64,000 nucleotides of DNA from the NCBI GenBank assembly GCA_022826385.1, contig JAJDUZ010000071.1:18615-82614 (forward strand), written 5' to 3'. Both the position numbers and the translations under genes were made by a program. This document shows positions 1 through 9,419 of the stretch, one piece after another. How positions within the stretch are numbered: the first letter of the stretch is position 1; the number at the start of each line of letters is the position of its first letter. This DNA is from Silicimonas sp. (GTDB taxonomy: Bacteria > Pseudomonadota > Alphaproteobacteria > Rhodobacterales > Rhodobacteraceae). Under the pieces are notes generated by a model that saw only the letters and a list, made by a program, of their open reading frames with translations, made no database searches and had not been told where the DNA came from.

Positions 1-773
1 CGATGCGCTTCATCCAGCAAGCCATTGAATACGAAGCCAAACGCCAGATCGCCATTCTCGAAGATGGCGGCGAGATCGACCAGGAAACCCGGCTTTATGA
101 CCCCGACAAGGGCGAGACGCGCTCGATGCGGTCGAAGGAAGAGGCGCATGACTATCGCTACTTCCCCTGCCCGGACCTCTTGCCGCTGGAGATCGAGCAA
201 GGCTGGGTCGACGACATTGCGGCGACCTTGCCGGAATTGCCGGATGCCAAAAAGGCGCGGTTTGTCAGCGATTATGGCATGACCGAGTATGACGCCGGGG
301 TTTTGACGGCGGATGTCGGCAATGCGGCCTATTTCGAGGAAGTGGCCGATGGCCGGGATGGCAAGCTTGCGGCCAACTGGGTCATCAATGAATTGTTCGG
401 TCGGTTGAAGAAGGCCGACCTCGAGATCGAGGACAGCCCTGTTTTGGCGGGTCAGCTTGGGACGATTGTCGAGCTGATCGCGAAGGGCGACATCTCGGGC
501 AAGATCGCGAAAGACCTGTTCGAAATCGTCTGGACCGAGGGCGGTGACCCGGCGGACATCGTCGAGGCGCGCGGCATGAAGCAGGTGACTGACACAGGTG
601 CTATTGAAGCTGCCGTGGATCAGGTCATTGCGGACAACCCCGCTCAGGTTGAAAAGGCGAAAGCCAATCCGAAGCTGGCCGGCTGGTTCGTGGGCCAGGT
701 GATGAAAGCGACAGGCGGCAAGGCCAATCCGAAAGCTGTGAACGAAATCGTGTCGGCTAAGCTCGGTCTTTGA
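1..773 (+). CDS. gatB: Asp-tRNA(Asn)/Glu-tRNA(Gln) amidotransferase subunit B, C-terminal part (5' truncated)
   Basis: The reading frame is open to the window edge and gives about 256 C-terminal residues of GatB, roughly half the usual length of about 500. GatB is the kinase and tRNA-binding subunit of the GatCAB complex, which converts misacylated Glu-tRNA(Gln) or Asp-tRNA(Asn) to the amide in the cytoplasm. Visible are the end of the catalytic cradle (the stretch around [18 protein letters not shown]) and the helical YqeY/GatB tail, with the tRNA-binding end [20 protein letters not shown]. It has no close same-strand neighbour in the window. The identification is secure; the true start lies outside the window. 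Confidence 0.95.
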   Translation, partial: MRFIQQAIEYEAKRQIAILEDGGEIDQETRLYDPDKGETRSMRSKEEAHDYRYFPCPDLLPLEIEQGWVDDIAATLPELPDAKKARFVSDYGMTEYDAGVLTADVGNAAYFEEVADGRDGKLAANWVINELFGRLKKADLEIEDSPVLAGQLGTIVELIAKGDISGKIAKDLFEIVWTEGGDPADIVEARGMKQVTDTGAIEAAVDQVIADNPAQVEKAKANPKLAGWFVGQVMKATGGKANPKAVNEIVSAKLGL

Positions 774-794
774 GGCTGATTTTCAGGTAAGTTC

Positions 795-2402
795 TCACGC
801 CGATTGAGCGCCCGGTTCATCCTTTTTGCGGGCCATATACCAATTCGGGTCGCCCCATTCCGATTCAAGCCGCCAAGTGACCTCGTCCGGCGGAACAGCC
901 CGCCCGAACAAGTAGCCCTGGCCCAATCCGCCGGCCTCGGCCCCCAAGTATCCAAGTTCCTCGGGGGTTTCGATCCCTTCGATTGTAACATCAATCTCGA
1001 ACCCCTCGGCGAGGTCCATAATGATTGAGACGATCTTCTGGTTCTTGGGATGATGGGTAATGTCGCGCACAAAGCTTTGGTCGATCTTCACCCGGTCGAA
1101 CGGCAGGTTTCTGAGACTGGCCAGACTGGAATACCCCGTTCCGAAATCGTCCAGCGCGATCTTGACGCCCAGGGCCTTCAGCGCTTCCAGCTTCTCGGAC
1201 GCGGTGTCGAAGTCTGCGATAACCGAGCTTTCCGTCACCTCGACGGTCAACCTTTCCGCAGGAAAGGCACACTCCTGCAACAACACTCTGATCGTTTCGA
1301 CAAAGTGAGCATCCAAGAACTGCAAGGGGGACACGTTCACGGAAATCGATAGGTGTTCGGGCCAGCGACACGCGGCAACCAGTGCCTTAGAAATGATACC
1401 CTGCCCAAGTTCCGAGATCATGCCGCAATCCTCGGCGAGTTCGATGAAATACCCAGGTGGAATTGCCACAAGCTCGGCATGGTGCCAGCGCGCCAACACT
1501 TCGAATCCCACAAGCTCGCCCGTGCTGATATCGACAATCGGCTGGAACCACGGTTGCACATCGCCGTGCCGGACAGCCTCGCGCAACGCCAGTTCCATTT
1601 CGGCGCGCGCGGTCGACAAGTCGTCCAGATCGGCGTCATACCATGATAACCGCCCGCGTCCTTCAGACTTCGCGCGATACAAAGCCGTGTCCGCACGACG
1701 CAGTGCTTCGGACGGTGCCACATCGTGCGTCCAAAGGGCCAAGCCCACACTACACCCGATCGAGACACCGACTTGATCGACAACAAACCGCTCCTGCATA
1801 CCATGGACAATGCGGCGTGCCGCCCGCTCAATCTCGGTCGCCGACAAATCTTGCTTGAAGAGAACAGCGAATTCATCGCCACCGAGCCGCGCGACGACGC
1901 CGAGGTCATCGACGATGTGACGCAGGCGAATTGCCACCTCTGTCAATACGGCGTCACCGACAGCATGTCCGCGCAGGTCATTCACCGGCTTGAACCGGTC
2001 CAGGTCAATCATGGCCACACAAAGCGGGGTGTTCTCAGACATTTGGCGTTGCGAGCTCTGCATACTGACGCCGAACGCGCGACGGTTCAAGAGACCCGTC
2101 AGTGCATCGTGATTGGCCGTCGCCTCGGCCAGTTCGTGTGCTTCTTCTTGCTGGGCCAGAAGCCATTTCATCCTGCGAGACTTGACGAACAGCGACAGGA
2201 TAAGCGCGACGACAAGATTGAAGACCAAGACGATTGTCTCATCCAGTTCGTAGTCTTCGTGATCCCGGCTGAACTCATAAAGCGCTTCAAATGCTTCCAA
2301 CTCGGCCAGAACCGGCCAGGTCACAATGGCCGACGCAAAGAACAGCCCGTGCGCCGATAAGACAAAGGTCTTGATCTTCTGAGGCAACGCGCCTTGGAAC
2401 AT
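795..2402 (-). CDS. Membrane-anchored GGDEF/EAL bifunctional cyclic-di-GMP enzyme
   Basis: A 535-residue protein with two N-terminal membrane segments (about residues 10-33 and 57-75), a GGDEF domain (about 95-255) and an EAL domain (about 270-515). The diguanylate cyclase signature RLGGDEF is intact. The usual inhibitory RxxD site just before it is absent: the position reads DDLG. In the phosphodiesterase half the first motif is EVL instead of EAL, but the catalytic glutamate, NVSPLQF, EVTES, DDFGTGYSSL, KIDQSFV and QGYLFG are present, so both activities are possible. No periplasmic sensor domain fits between the short membrane segments. It is probably expressed alone, since 330 bases separate it from cobS. 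Which activity dominates cannot be read from sequence. Confidence 0.93.
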   Translation of the reverse strand: MFQGALPQKIKTFVLSAHGLFFASAIVTWPVLAELEAFEALYEFSRDHEDYELDETIVLVFNLVVALILSLFVKSRRMKWLLAQQEEAHELAEATANHDALTGLLNRRAFGVSMQSSQRQMSENTPLCVAMIDLDRFKPVNDLRGHAVGDAVLTEVAIRLRHIVDDLGVVARLGGDEFAVLFKQDLSATEIERAARRIVHGMQERFVVDQVGVSIGCSVGLALWTHDVAPSEALRRADTALYRAKSEGRGRLSWYDADLDDLSTARAEMELALREAVRHGDVQPWFQPIVDISTGELVGFEVLARWHHAELVAIPPGYFIELAEDCGMISELGQGIISKALVAACRWPEHLSISVNVSPLQFLDAHFVETIRVLLQECAFPAERLTVEVTESSVIADFDTASEKLEALKALGVKIALDDFGTGYSSLASLRNLPFDRVKIDQSFVRDITHHPKNQKIVSIIMDLAEGFEIDVTIEGIETPEELGYLGAEAGGLGQGYLFGRAVPPDEVTWRLESEWGDPNWYMARKKDEPGAQSA

Positions 2403-2733
2403 TTAGAAGCACCGGTCATTTGTCCTGCTGCTCGATGTCTAAGGCGGAACGTTTGGCATTCCGTAAAGGGCTGCGAGATGACCCGGCTGACATCCTTAAA
2501 ATCCCATCGCAAAGGGGGCCAAAACAAGGGGCACTTCCAGTCCAAACGTGCAGATCACCTCTGAATAGACTGAATACCTGTTTGAAAAGAGCCCCTTAGG
2601 CTTGCAGCCGTCGACGTCGGTATCAGTAAAAATATGAGCCAAATTGATGTCTCTTTGGCGCGCCAAGACTGCGGCAAAACCAGAAAAGGCCCGGCATTTG
2701 CAAACCGGGCCTTCCAAAGCGAACTGGTTGGCT
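2403..2733. other. Intergenic gap between cobS and the GGDEF/EAL gene
   Basis: This stretch holds the terminator of cobS at its right end and the promoter region of the GGDEF/EAL gene at its left end. I see no open frame with coding character of its own; the frames that cross it run on into cobS in another register. No repeat or RNA gene was recognised. Confidence 0.6.
2686..2713 (-). terminator. Rho-independent terminator of cobS
   Basis: A perfect 9-bp stem (AAGGCCCGG / CCGGGCCTT) closes a 10-base loop and is followed on the minus strand by TTTT. It begins about 20 bases after the cobS stop codon. Confidence 0.8.
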
Positions 2734-3708
2734 TCAGGCGATGGCGACGCTGGCCGCGCTTTCCGGCAGTTCCTCGTCGAAACAACGCTGATAGAACTCG
2801 GCCACGGTCTGGCGTTCAAGCTCGTCGCATTTGTTGAGGAAGGTCAGGCGGAACGCATAGCCCACATCGCGGAAGATCTCGGCGTTCAGTGCCCAGTTGA
2901 TCACCGTGCGCGGGCTCATCACCGTCGACAGGTCGCCATTCATGAACGCCGTCCGCGTCAGGTCAGCCACCGTCACCATCTGGCTGACGGTCTGGCGCCC
3001 CTTCTCGGTGTTGTAATGCGGCGCTTTCGACAGAACGATGGCCGCTTCGGCGTCATGGTTCAGGTAGTTCAGAGTGCAAACCAGCGACCAACGGTCCATC
3101 TGGGCCTGGTTGATCTGCTGCGTCCCGTGATAGAGGCCGGTCGTGTCACCGAGACCAACGGTATTTGCCGTGGCAAAGAGCCGGAAATACGGGTGCGGCG
3201 TGATCACTTCGTTCTGGTCAAGCAAGGTCAGCTTGCCGTCGGTCTCGAGCACACGCTGGATCACGAACATGACGTCGGCGCGGCCTGCATCGTATTCGTC
3301 AAAGACAATGGCCGTCGGATTGCGCAACGCCCAAGGCAGGATACCCTCCTGGAAGACCGTAACCTGTTGGCCGTTCTCAAGCTTGATGGCGTCCTTGCCG
3401 ATCAGGTCGATGCGGCTGATATGGCTGTCGAGGTTCACGCGCACGCAGGGCCAGTTCAAACGAGCCGCGACCTGCTCGATATGGGTGGACTTACCAGTCC
3501 CGTGATAGCCTTGGATGATGACCCGGCGATTGTACTGGAACCCAGCCAGAATCGCGATCGTGGTCTCGGGATCAAACTTATAGGTCGTGTCGACCTCGGG
3601 CACACGGTCGGTCCGCTCGACGAAGCCTTTGACCTTCATCTCGGAATCTATGCCGAAGACATCGCGCAGGTCGATTTCTTCTGTCGGTTTGCCCAGTTCA
3701 TCCATCAT
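2734..3708 (-). CDS. cobS: Aerobic cobaltochelatase subunit CobS
   Basis: A 324-residue AAA+ ATPase that pairs with CobT to drive cobalt insertion into hydrogenobyrinic acid a,c-diamide by CobN in the late oxygen-dependent cobalamin pathway. Seen here are DVFGIDS near the N-terminus, Walker [11 protein letters not shown], the conserved [19 protein letters not shown] block, Walker [15 protein letters not shown] and the arginine-rich C-terminal lid, all typical of CobS. The start is the first of two adjacent ATGs, behind GAGGTGG on the minus strand; a longer upstream frame exists but lacks family similarity. Its partner CobT is 5.7 kb away, with unrelated genes between, and cobN is not in the window. 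Confidence 0.95.
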   Translation of the reverse strand: MMDELGKPTEEIDLRDVFGIDSEMKVKGFVERTDRVPEVDTTYKFDPETTIAILAGFQYNRRVIIQGYHGTGKSTHIEQVAARLNWPCVRVNLDSHISRIDLIGKDAIKLENGQQVTVFQEGILPWALRNPTAIVFDEYDAGRADVMFVIQRVLETDGKLTLLDQNEVITPHPYFRLFATANTVGLGDTTGLYHGTQQINQAQMDRWSLVCTLNYLNHDAEAAIVLSKAPHYNTEKGRQTVSQMVTVADLTRTAFMNGDLSTVMSPRTVINWALNAEIFRDVGYAFRLTFLNKCDELERQTVAEFYQRCFDEELPESAASVAIA

Positions 3709-4014
3709 CTTGCCACCTCGTATCGGGCCGCCCGTCGGCCGCGGTTCCACCTGCCTCATTTGGAGCGGGCGTGCAAGATGTCGACCAGCGTCGTTTACAG
3801 ATTGTTTGGTCGAATCTGCGACGGATAGCTTGTTTTCGTGAAGCCTCGGGAATGGGTCGCGAGTTTTTTGGTCGCGAGTGCGGCGCCCTGTCCGCTTGCG
3901 GGCGGGGCGCTTGGGCTTTGTGGGACGGGACAAGGACCCGCCAGACGGGTCCGTCTTTACGGCCCATTCACCCATCTGTGGTTTCGTGACGGCGTGTTGG
4001 AAAGTGAGAACACC
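3709..4014. other. Divergent promoter region between cobS and the chemoreceptor
   Basis: This gap must contain the start sites of both genes. It includes a 10-base direct repeat, GGTCGCGAGT, at 3855-3864 and 3870-3879 (15-bp period), of unknown meaning. I looked for a cobalamin riboswitch (B12 box GCCACTG and paired stems) and did not see one. Confidence 0.5.
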
Positions 4015-6546
4015 ATGTCGACCGAAGCCATCTCCCGGCCAAACATGTCGCCGCACCGAAAGGCGTCACTCGATATCAGGTCCAAGATCCTTTTGGCCGT
4101 CGCCGTGCCCTTGGTGTTTGCGATTGCCGTGGGCGGCATTGCGATCGTGAACATCCAGCGGATGGCACATACGCAAGGATGGGTCGATCACACGCAAAGG
4201 GTGCTTGGACAGGCCGCGAGCATTCTTGGGGCGGCGGTCGACATGGAAACCGGCATGCGCGGCTTTCTTCTGGCGGGTCAGGATCAGTTCCTTGAAACCT
4301 ATGAAAACGGCGGCGCACGCGTGTTCAAGATGTTGTCGGACCTCCGCCAAACGGTAAGTGACAACCCACCGCAGGTCGAGAAACTCCAGGATGCCGAAGA
4401 TATTCTAAAGCAATGGCAAACCGACGTGGTTGCAAAGCTTGTGGCATTGCGCCGCGAGATTGGCGATGCGCCCACAATGAACGACGTGGCAGGCGAGGTC
4501 AGCGAAGCCCGCGGACAAGTGTTCTTCAACACGTTCCGTGACCTGATCGACCGGTTCATAACCGCGGAAACGCGTGGGCTCGCCAAGCGACAGATGCGGT
4601 TCGAAGCGATGCTGACGAACCAGTTCGTAAAACCCGAGATGGTGCGCCGCGCCAAGAACGCGCTGCGCGATGCAAACGCCCGCATTGCAGAAGCCCAGGC
4701 GCTCTATGCAGCGGGCATCAACATGGAAACCGGCATGCGCGGCTATCTTTTGGCCGGGCAGGACAGTTTTCTGGCCCCCCTCACCGCGGGCGAGGAAGAA
4801 TTCACCGAGCGGTTGCGCAATCTGCAAACGGCCGTTTCCGGCTCCGAAAGCCAACTTGCCCTGCTCTCTGAAATCGAGAGCGTGATTGGGGACTGGCGCG
4901 CCAGCGTTGTTACTCCGATGATCGCTCTTCGGCACGAAATCGGGGACGCCAAAACAATGGACGACATGGCCGACATCGTTGGCGAGGCGCGTGGCAAGGC
5001 CTATTTCGATGCTTTCCGCGTCATCATGGCTGACTTCACGAACGAAGAGCGCGCGTTGATGGTCGTGCGCCAGGCCGAGAATGCGTCGACGCAAAAGATG
5101 ACCATACGCATGACCCTTGGCGCCCTTGGCGTGGGACTGGTGGTTGGCGGTTCCCTGGCGGTTGGGCTGGGAACCAATATCGGCCGGTCGCTGCGACAGC
5201 TGGCGGATGGGATGCGACAACTGTCCGAAGGCGATCTTGGCGTTGCCATTCAGGGGCAGGATCGCGGCGACGAAGTCGGATTGATGTCTCGGGCGACAGA
5301 AGTCTTCAAGCAGAACGCCTTGAAGATGGACGCCCTGAATGCCCGACGCGAAGCCGACGCAAAACGACTGTCGGAACTCGCGGAAGAACGCGAAGCGGCG
5401 GCCGCCCGCGAGGCAGAGGCGCGACAGGAACAGGACTTGCGAGACCAGCGCGCGCAACAGCAACGCGATGCGATGATGGCCGAGCTGGATGCCTCGTTCG
5501 GCTTGGTGGTCGACGCGGCCGCACAGGGCGACTTCGCCAAGCGCATCAACGCTGATTTCAAGGACGAGGTGCTGGTGGGGCTGGCGCGCAAAATGAACAC
5601 ATTGATGCACTCGGTCGACACCGGATTGTCAGCAGCCGGCACCACGCTGCAACACATTTCCGAGGGCGACCTGACCCAGGAAATGCGGGGCAACTTCAAA
5701 GGCGCATTTGCAGACCTGCAGCACCACATGAACAGTATGGTCGCGTCGTTGCGCCAACTGATCGGGGGCCTTTCCGACAACAGCGCTTCGGTCGCGCAAG
5801 CATCCAGCAATCTGACGCGAACCGCCGAGGAGCTCTCGCGCGAGGCTGAGGCCAACGCCTCGGCCCTGGCCCAGACCTCGACATCTGTCGAGTCGATTGC
5901 CGAAAGTTTCGCGCAAATCACCGCGAACGTCTCGGCCTCCAGCAATCTTGCGCGTCAGGCCCGCGAAACGGCGAAGGAAAACGAAAACGTTGCCTCGGAA
6001 GCCGTGGCCTCGATGGAAAAGATCGCCGAAGCGTCGCAGGAAATCGAGCGCGTGGTATCCGTAATCGATGGCATCACCTTCCAGATCAACTTGCTGGCGT
6101 TGAATGCAGGCGTTGAAGCGGCGCGCGCCGGCGACGCCGGTCGCGGTTTCTCGGTCGTGGCGTCGGAAGTGCGGGCGCTCGCTCAACGGTCCAGCGACGC
6201 GGCGACCGAAATCACACAAGTCATCGGTCGCACCAACAGCGCGATCTCTGACGGGGTCACGAAGGTGACAGCGGCAAAGTCGTCGCTCGATCAGATTGCC
6301 GAGAATGTCTTGACCATCGCGTCAAGCATTGACGAGGCGTCCGAGATGATCTCGAATCAGGCGACGGGGCTTGGCCAGGTCACGTCTTCTGTCACGCAAA
6401 TCGACAACACGACCCAGCGTCAGGTCAGCGCCTTCGAAGACATCACTGCCTCAAGCACCGACCTTGCCAATCAGGCCAACGACCTGCAAAGCGCCGCAGC
6501 CAGTTTCCACCTCGGGCGGACCAAGCGCGCGCTGGATGCAGCTTAG
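4015..6546 (+). CDS. Methyl-accepting chemotaxis protein with two tandem CHASE3-type sensor repeats
   Basis: An 843-residue chemoreceptor that should signal to CheA/CheW from the inner membrane. In order: TM1 (about 24-46); two homologous helical periplasmic modules, each marked by [15 protein letters not shown] or [15 protein letters not shown], with the Met-Glu-Thr beginning at residues 77 and 237 (exactly 160 residues apart); TM2 (about 370-393); HAMP; a charged coiled coil; a second HAMP-like segment; and the signalling hairpin [20 protein letters not shown] near residue 687. There is no C-terminal pentapeptide for CheR/CheB tethering. The start is the ATG before STEAISRP; an upstream extension has no signal-like character. 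The ligand is unknown. Confidence 0.92.
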   Translation: MSTEAISRPNMSPHRKASLDIRSKILLAVAVPLVFAIAVGGIAIVNIQRMAHTQGWVDHTQRVLGQAASILGAAVDMETGMRGFLLAGQDQFLETYENGGARVFKMLSDLRQTVSDNPPQVEKLQDAEDILKQWQTDVVAKLVALRREIGDAPTMNDVAGEVSEARGQVFFNTFRDLIDRFITAETRGLAKRQMRFEAMLTNQFVKPEMVRRAKNALRDANARIAEAQALYAAGINMETGMRGYLLAGQDSFLAPLTAGEEEFTERLRNLQTAVSGSESQLALLSEIESVIGDWRASVVTPMIALRHEIGDAKTMDDMADIVGEARGKAYFDAFRVIMADFTNEERALMVVRQAENASTQKMTIRMTLGALGVGLVVGGSLAVGLGTNIGRSLRQLADGMRQLSEGDLGVAIQGQDRGDEVGLMSRATEVFKQNALKMDALNARREADAKRLSELAEEREAAAAREAEARQEQDLRDQRAQQQRDAMMAELDASFGLVVDAAAQGDFAKRINADFKDEVLVGLARKMNTLMHSVDTGLSAAGTTLQHISEGDLTQEMRGNFKGAFADLQHHMNSMVASLRQLIGGLSDNSASVAQASSNLTRTAEELSREAEANASALAQTSTSVESIAESFAQITANVSASSNLARQARETAKENENVASEAVASMEKIAEASQEIERVVSVIDGITFQINLLALNAGVEAARAGDAGRGFSVVASEVRALAQRSSDAATEITQVIGRTNSAISDGVTKVTAAKSSLDQIAENVLTIASSIDEASEMISNQATGLGQVTSSVTQIDNTTQRQVSAFEDITASSTDLANQANDLQSAAASFHLGRTKRALDAA

Positions 6547-6688
6547 GTCGCCTCGGAATTGCTGTGCGGTTTGCGCCCCAGCAAGGGGCCCGAGCCCGCT
6601 TCCTCGCGCACCGGACCCCAAGGCATTGTGATTTCCCCGTGATCCGCCGATCGCGTAGTCTGCGCGCGAAGGATAAGGAGACGGATCA

Positions 6689-7156
6689 ATGGACAGACGC
6701 TTGTTTCTTGGGGCCGGGCTGGCTGCAGCGGCAACGGGGGCAACCATGCCGCAAGCTGTATTTGCCGCGTTCGAAGTAACGCGGACCGATGCCGAGTGGC
6801 GAGCCATGTTGACCAAGGCCGAATACAAGGTGATGCGCAAGGAAGGCACCGAACGGGCGGGTTCCAGTCCATTGGACAAGAACTACGCGGCGGGCATCTA
6901 TCACTGCAAAGGCTGCGACCTGGCCGTCTATTCCTCGCAGCACAAGTTCGACAGCAAAACCGGGTGGCCGTCTTTCTGGCAATCGCTTCCAAAGGCTGTC
7001 GGCACCAAGCCGGACCGCAAGCTTCTGACGGTCCGCACCGAAGTGCATTGCCGCCGCTGCGGCAGCCACCTTGGGCACATCTTTGACGACGGCCCGGCAC
7101 CGACGGGCAAACGGCACTGCCTGAATGGCATCAGCCTGGTCTTCAAGGCCGCCTGA
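6689..7156 (+). CDS. msrB: Exported peptide-methionine (R)-S-oxide reductase MsrB
   Basis: A 155-residue MsrB that reduces methionine-R-sulfoxide in oxidised proteins. The N-terminus has a twin-arginine-like signal, MDRRLFLGAGLAAAATG, so the enzyme is predicted to work in the periplasm. The zinc-binding pairs CKGC and CRRC are both present, and the catalytic cysteine is Cys144 in RHCLNGISLVF. GWPSFW and the GSHLGHIFDDGP block are standard for the family. A purine-rich ribosome site (AAGGATAAGGAG) precedes the start. It stands alone; its electron donor (possibly a CcdA/thioredoxin system) is not in the window. Confidence 0.94.
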   Translation: MDRRLFLGAGLAAAATGATMPQAVFAAFEVTRTDAEWRAMLTKAEYKVMRKEGTERAGSSPLDKNYAAGIYHCKGCDLAVYSSQHKFDSKTGWPSFWQSLPKAVGTKPDRKLLTVRTEVHCRRCGSHLGHIFDDGPAPTGKRHCLNGISLVFKAA

Positions 7157-7343
7157 CATCCCGAGTTTTCAGAGGCTTAACGCTGGAGGGCGCTGCACAA
7201 TTTCTGCGGAGCCCTTTCCCGTTTAAGCAGAGTCTGCACAAACACTGATCAAACACGGCAGGTCAACTGCAGACCGGGCCGGTAAATGTATCCTCAATAA
7301 CTCTCACACAGACTTCGATCCACCCTTCGAAGCACGCTCGTAC

Positions 7344-7371
7344 CCGCCTTCGGTTCCCCTACCGAAGGCGG
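7344..7371 (+). terminator. Terminator-like hairpin between msrB and the J-domain gene
   Basis: A perfect 11-bp stem (CCGCCTTCGGT / ACCGAAGGCGG) with a 6-base loop, followed on the plus strand by TTT. It lies near the end of the convergent J-domain gene and about 190 bases after msrB, so it may end read-through from msrB. Confidence 0.6.
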
Positions 7372-7396
7372 TTTCGATTCCGGGCCGGCCCGGTGC

Positions 7397-8026
7397 CTAG
7401 TTTTGGAAGTTACGGCTTTCCTTGATCTGGTCCCAAGCCCAGACGACCTCGGCCAGTTGTTCCTCGTGGCCCCGGTCACCGCCATTCATATCGGGGTGAA
7501 GAACCTTGATCAAAGCCTTGTAAGATTTTCGAATTTCGGCCTTGGTCCAATGATCTTTGGCTTCAAGGATATCCAGCGCCCGGCGTTCGGTCGGCGGCAG
7601 CTTCCGCGTGCCGGTGATCGACTTGCCCGGGTTGCGCGTGGCGTTCTCGCCCAGGATCTGATGCGGGTCATCAATGCCAAGGCGCGACCAGGCCCGCGCT
7701 TCCTCGCCCTTCTTCCCGAAAGGTCTTGTCTCCCGCTCCCACACCCGATCCTTGTCGAGCTGGGCGTTCATCTCGTCCTCGGTCTGGCCTTGGAAAAAGT
7801 TCCATTTCAGATTGTATTCGCGCACATGGTCCTTGCAGAACCAATAGAACTCATCAAGGTCATCGGGCGATTTCGGCGCCCGGTATTGGCCGGTTTCCTG
7901 GCAGCCGGGATGCTCGCAGGCCCGCGTCGAGGTCTCGAATGCGCCAGACATGCCGCGACGCGTGCGCTGGCGCTTCTTCTTGTCCGAGGACACACTCAAA
8001 TCGAAACCAAACGGATCTTCTGCCAT
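7397..8026 (-). CDS. J-domain protein (C-terminal DnaJ domain)
   Basis: A 209-residue protein whose last 65 residues form a J domain with the invariant HPD (in KALIKVLHPDMNGG), the part that stimulates the ATPase of an Hsp70 such as DnaK. The first 140 residues hold HPGCQETGQYRAP and a conserved YWFCKDHVREYN segment, so a small metal site involving Cys and His is possible. There is no glycine-rich linker or DnaJ zinc finger, so this is a specialised type III co-chaperone, not DnaJ itself. It is divergent from bolA, a pairing that is frequent in Rhodobacteraceae. The client is unknown. Confidence 0.88.
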   Translation of the reverse strand: MAEDPFGFDLSVSSDKKKRQRTRRGMSGAFETSTRACEHPGCQETGQYRAPKSPDDLDEFYWFCKDHVREYNLKWNFFQGQTEDEMNAQLDKDRVWERETRPFGKKGEEARAWSRLGIDDPHQILGENATRNPGKSITGTRKLPPTERRALDILEAKDHWTKAEIRKSYKALIKVLHPDMNGGDRGHEEQLAEVVWAWDQIKESRNFQN

Positions 8027-8102
8027 CTGCTACCTGCCTTTCCGACTCGGACCAGAGAGTTTACCGTGGTCCCGACAAGATTGAAGGGGCAATACGAAGA
8101 AA

Positions 8103-8360
8103 ATGCGCGTCGAAGACGAAATCCGCGCAAAGCTGGACGAAGCCTTCCAGCCGAGCGCACTTAATGTGCTGGATGAAAGCGAACAGCATCGTGGCCATGC
8201 CGGTTACCAAGAGGGCGGTCAGAGCCATTTTCGGGTCGCAATCACCGCGGACGCGTTCAAGGACATGAGCCGGATCGAACGGCACCGCGCCGTTCATGCC
8301 GCATTGGGCGCCGACCTGATCGGGCGCATTCACGCGCTCGCGCTCGAGATCAAGACCTAG
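8103..8360 (+). CDS. bolA: BolA-family protein
   Basis: An 85-residue BolA/IbaG-type protein. The family partners monothiol glutaredoxins in iron-sulfur cluster handling and iron-dependent regulation. The fold signature is present: the LNVLDESEQHRGH segment with its conserved histidine, the SHFRVAI strand, and the RIERHRAVHAALG helix that carries the invariant histidine ligand. Its last bases overlap the end of the convergent DUF4177 gene by 4 bp. The family is certain; whether this is the BolA or IbaG paralogue cannot be settled by eye. Confidence 0.92.
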   Translation: MRVEDEIRAKLDEAFQPSALNVLDESEQHRGHAGYQEGGQSHFRVAITADAFKDMSRIERHRAVHAALGADLIGRIHALALEIKT

Positions 8361-8743
8361 TCTTCGACCGCGCGGATCGAGGGCGCCGCCCCTTCGGCAG
8401 GTGGCTCGGCACTTAGAGGTCTCGTGGGGGGCTCGGGGTCCGCGGCTTCCGGGATGTCGTCCCCGACACCCAAGGGCCGCGAGGTGACCCGATCAAGCGG
8501 CAGAGCTTCGGCCTCCAAACGGCGGAAGATCAAAACGTTCTGATAGGTTTGCTGCGACCCGGTCAGACCTTTGCGCTCGCTGCACGGCAAGGTCTCTGAC
8601 CGGACATACTCCCAGCCGTCCGCGGCCATTTCGTTCAACGCCTCGGTCATCGACAGGGCGAACCGGTCCTCGGTCGTTTTAACGCCCTTGGCCTTCGTGC
8701 CCGTATTCGGCGCCGGCACGGCCTTGTATTCGAACTTGCGCAT
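8357..8743 (-). CDS. DUF4177-family protein
   Basis: A 128-residue protein beginning MRKFEYKAVPAP and containing ALNEMAADGWEYV, the pattern of DUF4177 (short proteins with an FEYK start and an LN..G.EGWELV-like core). The C-terminal 50 residues are proline- and acid-rich and probably disordered. No signal peptide or membrane segment is visible. No function is established for the family. It is convergent with bolA and its 3' end overlaps that gene. Confidence 0.8.
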   Translation of the reverse strand: MRKFEYKAVPAPNTGTKAKGVKTTEDRFALSMTEALNEMAADGWEYVRSETLPCSERKGLTGSQQTYQNVLIFRRLEAEALPLDRVTSRPLGVGDDIPEAADPEPPTRPLSAEPPAEGAAPSIRAVED

Positions 8744-8923
8744 TGCGTGTCTCCCAGTCTTGGGCCGGAGTTAACACTTACATGCCAAGGACGAAAGTCG
8801 GCATGGGAGCGATTGGCGGCGGTCGGCCAAGTGCGGCGCTCGGAACACATGCTGCGCCGCGGCGTCTTCAAGATACCTAAATTGTTTCATCATTGAGCAG
8901 CTATTTCTGCCTATGCTGTAATT

Positions 8924-9301
8924 ATGAGCGGTTTGAAAACAATTTTAGTCGCTTTGATCGGGCTTATGCCTTTCAGCGCGACAGCATCGGCGGATGACAC
9001 CCTCCGCACGTTCGCCTCGTGCGCGGGTCGCCTCTCGGCGACGATGGAATATCAATGGCTTATGAGCCATCCCGACGCGGACCGAACGGAAGCCCAACGC
9101 GGCGCGATGTTGTCGCTGGTCGACGCCTTGATGGCGCCCGGCCAAGGCCGCGACGTCCTGTCTTGGCGTGTTGACGCCAAACAGGCGCATGCGGTGCTGC
9201 TTACGCGTGCCACATTCAACCACGACGCCGAGGACGCGGCCTGGGCGCTGGCCCGCGCGGAAACGCAGCTTGCGGCCTGTACAGGCCTTCTTCTGAGCTG
9301 A
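8924..9301 (+). CDS. Small exported protein of unknown function
   Basis: A 125-residue protein that I do not recognise as a named family. It has a clear Sec signal peptide ([22 protein letters not shown], cleavage likely after ASA near residue 23) and a helical mature part with two cysteines, one near the start (FASCAGRL) and one near the end (LAACTGLL), well placed for a periplasmic disulfide. The sequence before the ATG is AT-rich (CTATGCTGTAATT) and includes a plausible -10. The stop is followed almost at once by a hairpin repeat element. Confidence 0.75.
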   Translation: MSGLKTILVALIGLMPFSATASADDTLRTFASCAGRLSATMEYQWLMSHPDADRTEAQRGAMLSLVDALMAPGQGRDVLSWRVDAKQAHAVLLTRATFNHDAEDAAWALARAETQLAACTGLLLS

Positions 9302-9309
9302 GCGGTCGA

Positions 9310-9370
9310 GGGGCTCTGCCCCACGTTGGCTGCGCCAACGCCCCCGGGATATTTTCAGGCCAATGGAAAG
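9310..9370 (+). repeat. Dispersed intergenic element, copy A (two hairpins plus GGATATTT core)
   Basis: GGGGCTCTGCCCC, then CGTTGGC-TGC-GCCAACG, then the core CCCCCGGGATATTTTCAGG continuing to CCAATGGAAAG. It lies directly downstream of the small exported gene, in the same orientation. The same order of parts recurs near 20.8, 32.6, 32.9 and 52.1 kb. Confidence 0.75.
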
Positions 9371-9419
9371 CGCCTGTGGTCCTTGTGATTGTCGGCGTTT
9401 GCTGGTTTATCCCGGGATC

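Noticed and set aside
3855..3879. Direct repeat GGTCGCGAGT with 15-bp period before the chemoreceptor
   Set aside because: Only two copies, with no relation to a known operator; could be chance in GC-rich DNA.
3709..4014. Possible cobalamin riboswitch before cobS
   Set aside because: No B12 box or matching stem set was seen on the minus strand.
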